Below, piece after piece: positions 63,307 through 64,000 of a stretch of 64,000 nt of DNA. The notes under the pieces are model-generated. The model saw only the letters and a program-made list of their open reading frames with translations. It ran no database searches and was not told the origin of the DNA. Made by a program: the position numbers and the translations under genes. Each line of letters begins with the position of its first letter. The stretch's first letter is position 1. The stretch is taken from positions 124,001 through 188,000 of the forward strand of contig NZ_CADIKH010000005.1 in assembly GCF_902859855.1 (NCBI RefSeq), read 5' to 3'. The DNA comes from Paraburkholderia humisilvae. GTDB taxonomy: Bacteria > Pseudomonadota > Gammaproteobacteria > Burkholderiales > Burkholderiaceae.

Positions 63307-64000
63307 CTATGCGCTGGCCGGCAGCGTGAACGTAAAGCGTGCGCCGCCCAGCGTCGACACGTTATCGGCGGCGATGCGCCCGCCATGGGCTTCGATAATG
63401 GTCCGGCAGATCGCGAGGCCCATGCCCATGCCGCCTTCACTAGTCGTGAAGAACCGCTCGAATAGCAGCGCAAGACTATCCTGCCGGATACCCGGGCCGT
63501 TGTCTTCAATCACGCAACAGACCATGCCGGGCGCCGGCACGACCACCGTCAGCGCGATCTTGCCGTTGCCTGCGCCAAGCGGCGCGAGCGCCTGCATCGC
63601 ATTGACCGTCAGATTGACGACCACCTGTTGCAATTGCGTGCGGTCCGCCATGATGCGCGGTGCGGCTGGCGCTGGCCGATGGAAAATCTCCACGCCCTTC
63701 ACCTGGATTTCGTGGCTGAGCAACAGCAACGCTTCGTCGATCACCTCGTCGAGGTGCAGCGGATCGCGGCGCGGCTTGCCTTTCGCCGCCATTGCCCGGG
63801 TGCGCACGATGATGTCGCTCGCGCGGCGTGCCGACGCGAGCGTTAGCGCGGTCAGTTCGCGCACCTCGTGAAGCGGCGGCTCCGGACGATTCAGCCAGTT
63901 CTGGATTGCCTGCGCGCTCGCGGCGACCGCGCCCAGCGGCTGATTGATTTCGTGCGCAATCGACGCCATCAGTTCGCCGAGCAGCGAAATACGACCGGCA
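63307..64000 (-). CDS. Sensor histidine kinase, C-terminal part (runs off right edge)
   Basis: The frame is open from the stop at 63307 to the window edge, so the N-terminal sensor part lies outside. What remains is HisKA with the phospho-His in ASIAHEINQPLGAVAASAQA, preceded by RISLLGELM. HATPase_c follows, with LTVNAMQALAPLG, CVIEDNGPGIRQD, and MGMGLAICRTIIEAHGGRIA. It is closely similar in type to the FixL-like kinase at 56830-58650. The Met at 63969 lies inside the dimerisation helix and is not a true start. No receiver follows the ATPase domain. Confidence 0.88.
   Translation of the reverse strand, partial: AGRISLLGELMASIAHEINQPLGAVAASAQAIQNWLNRPEPPLHEVRELTALTLASARRASDIIVRTRAMAAKGKPRRDPLHLDEVIDEALLLLSHEIQVKGVEIFHRPAPAAPRIMADRTQLQQVVVNLTVNAMQALAPLGAGNGKIALTVVVPAPGMVCCVIEDNGPGIRQDSLALLFERFFTTSEGGMGMGLAICRTIIEAHGGRIAADNVSTLGGARFTFTLPASA

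Noticed and set aside
1-64000. CRISPR array, tRNA or rRNA genes, prophage or intact insertion sequence
   Set aside because: Read through for spaced direct repeats, cloverleaf arms, phage structural genes and intact transposases; nothing convincing was found. The only tandem arrays are the 13-bp repeat at 36850 and short simple repeats.

Overview
The window is GC-rich chromosomal DNA of a Burkholderia-type betaproteobacterium, most likely Paraburkholderia. The basis is codon use, strong GGAG ribosome binding sites, Burkholderia-typical families (SYLF/YSC84 lipoprotein, PsiF, type-I cholesterol oxidase) and, above all, gene order matching the cepacian exopolysaccharide (bce) loci. No rRNA, tRNA, CRISPR array or intact mobile element was seen.

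Left flank (1-5.5 kb): an unfinished minus-strand orphan gene running off the left edge, a collapsed IS110-family transposase, a SYLF lipoprotein, a small membrane protein, a PsiF protein, a 5'-truncated YciI remnant, and a protein with an IS5-type transposase N-terminal domain and no catalytic domain.

Exopolysaccharide region (5.8-36 kb): bceA faces away from the operon bceBCDEFGHIJK. It is followed by bceN, a GDSL hydrolase, a secreted beta-propeller-like protein, flippase bceQ, the double glycosyltransferase bceR, acyltransferase bceS, a 52-residue membrane protein, bceT and two further glycosyltransferases. Together they supply GDP-mannose, GDP-rhamnose, UDP-glucose and UDP-glucuronate, build a lipid-linked repeat, flip, polymerise and export it under a tyrosine kinase/phosphatase pair, and probably acylate and trim it. 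AT-rich spacers and hairpins mark the transcription units, and a three-way-junction-like RNA fold lies in the bceT leader.

Right half (36-64 kb): a phosphoribosyltransferase preceded by a 13-bp tandem repeat, a cation/proton antiporter, a hybrid sensor kinase, a nitrobindin-like protein, a MEKHLA protein, an Lrp regulator divergent from a pyruvate-dehydrogenase-type E1 (mdeR/mdeB-like), a J-domain protein, two orphan genes sharing a 23-nt palindromic leader, cholesterol oxidase, an NTF2-like protein, cytochrome b561, budA with a frameshifted budB/alsS, an AraC regulator, a FixL/FixJ-like pair, a LysR regulator, PoxB-type pyruvate oxidase, and a partial sensor kinase cut by the right edge. Three thiamine-diphosphate enzymes plus acetolactate decarboxylase make this region rich in pyruvate-node functions.
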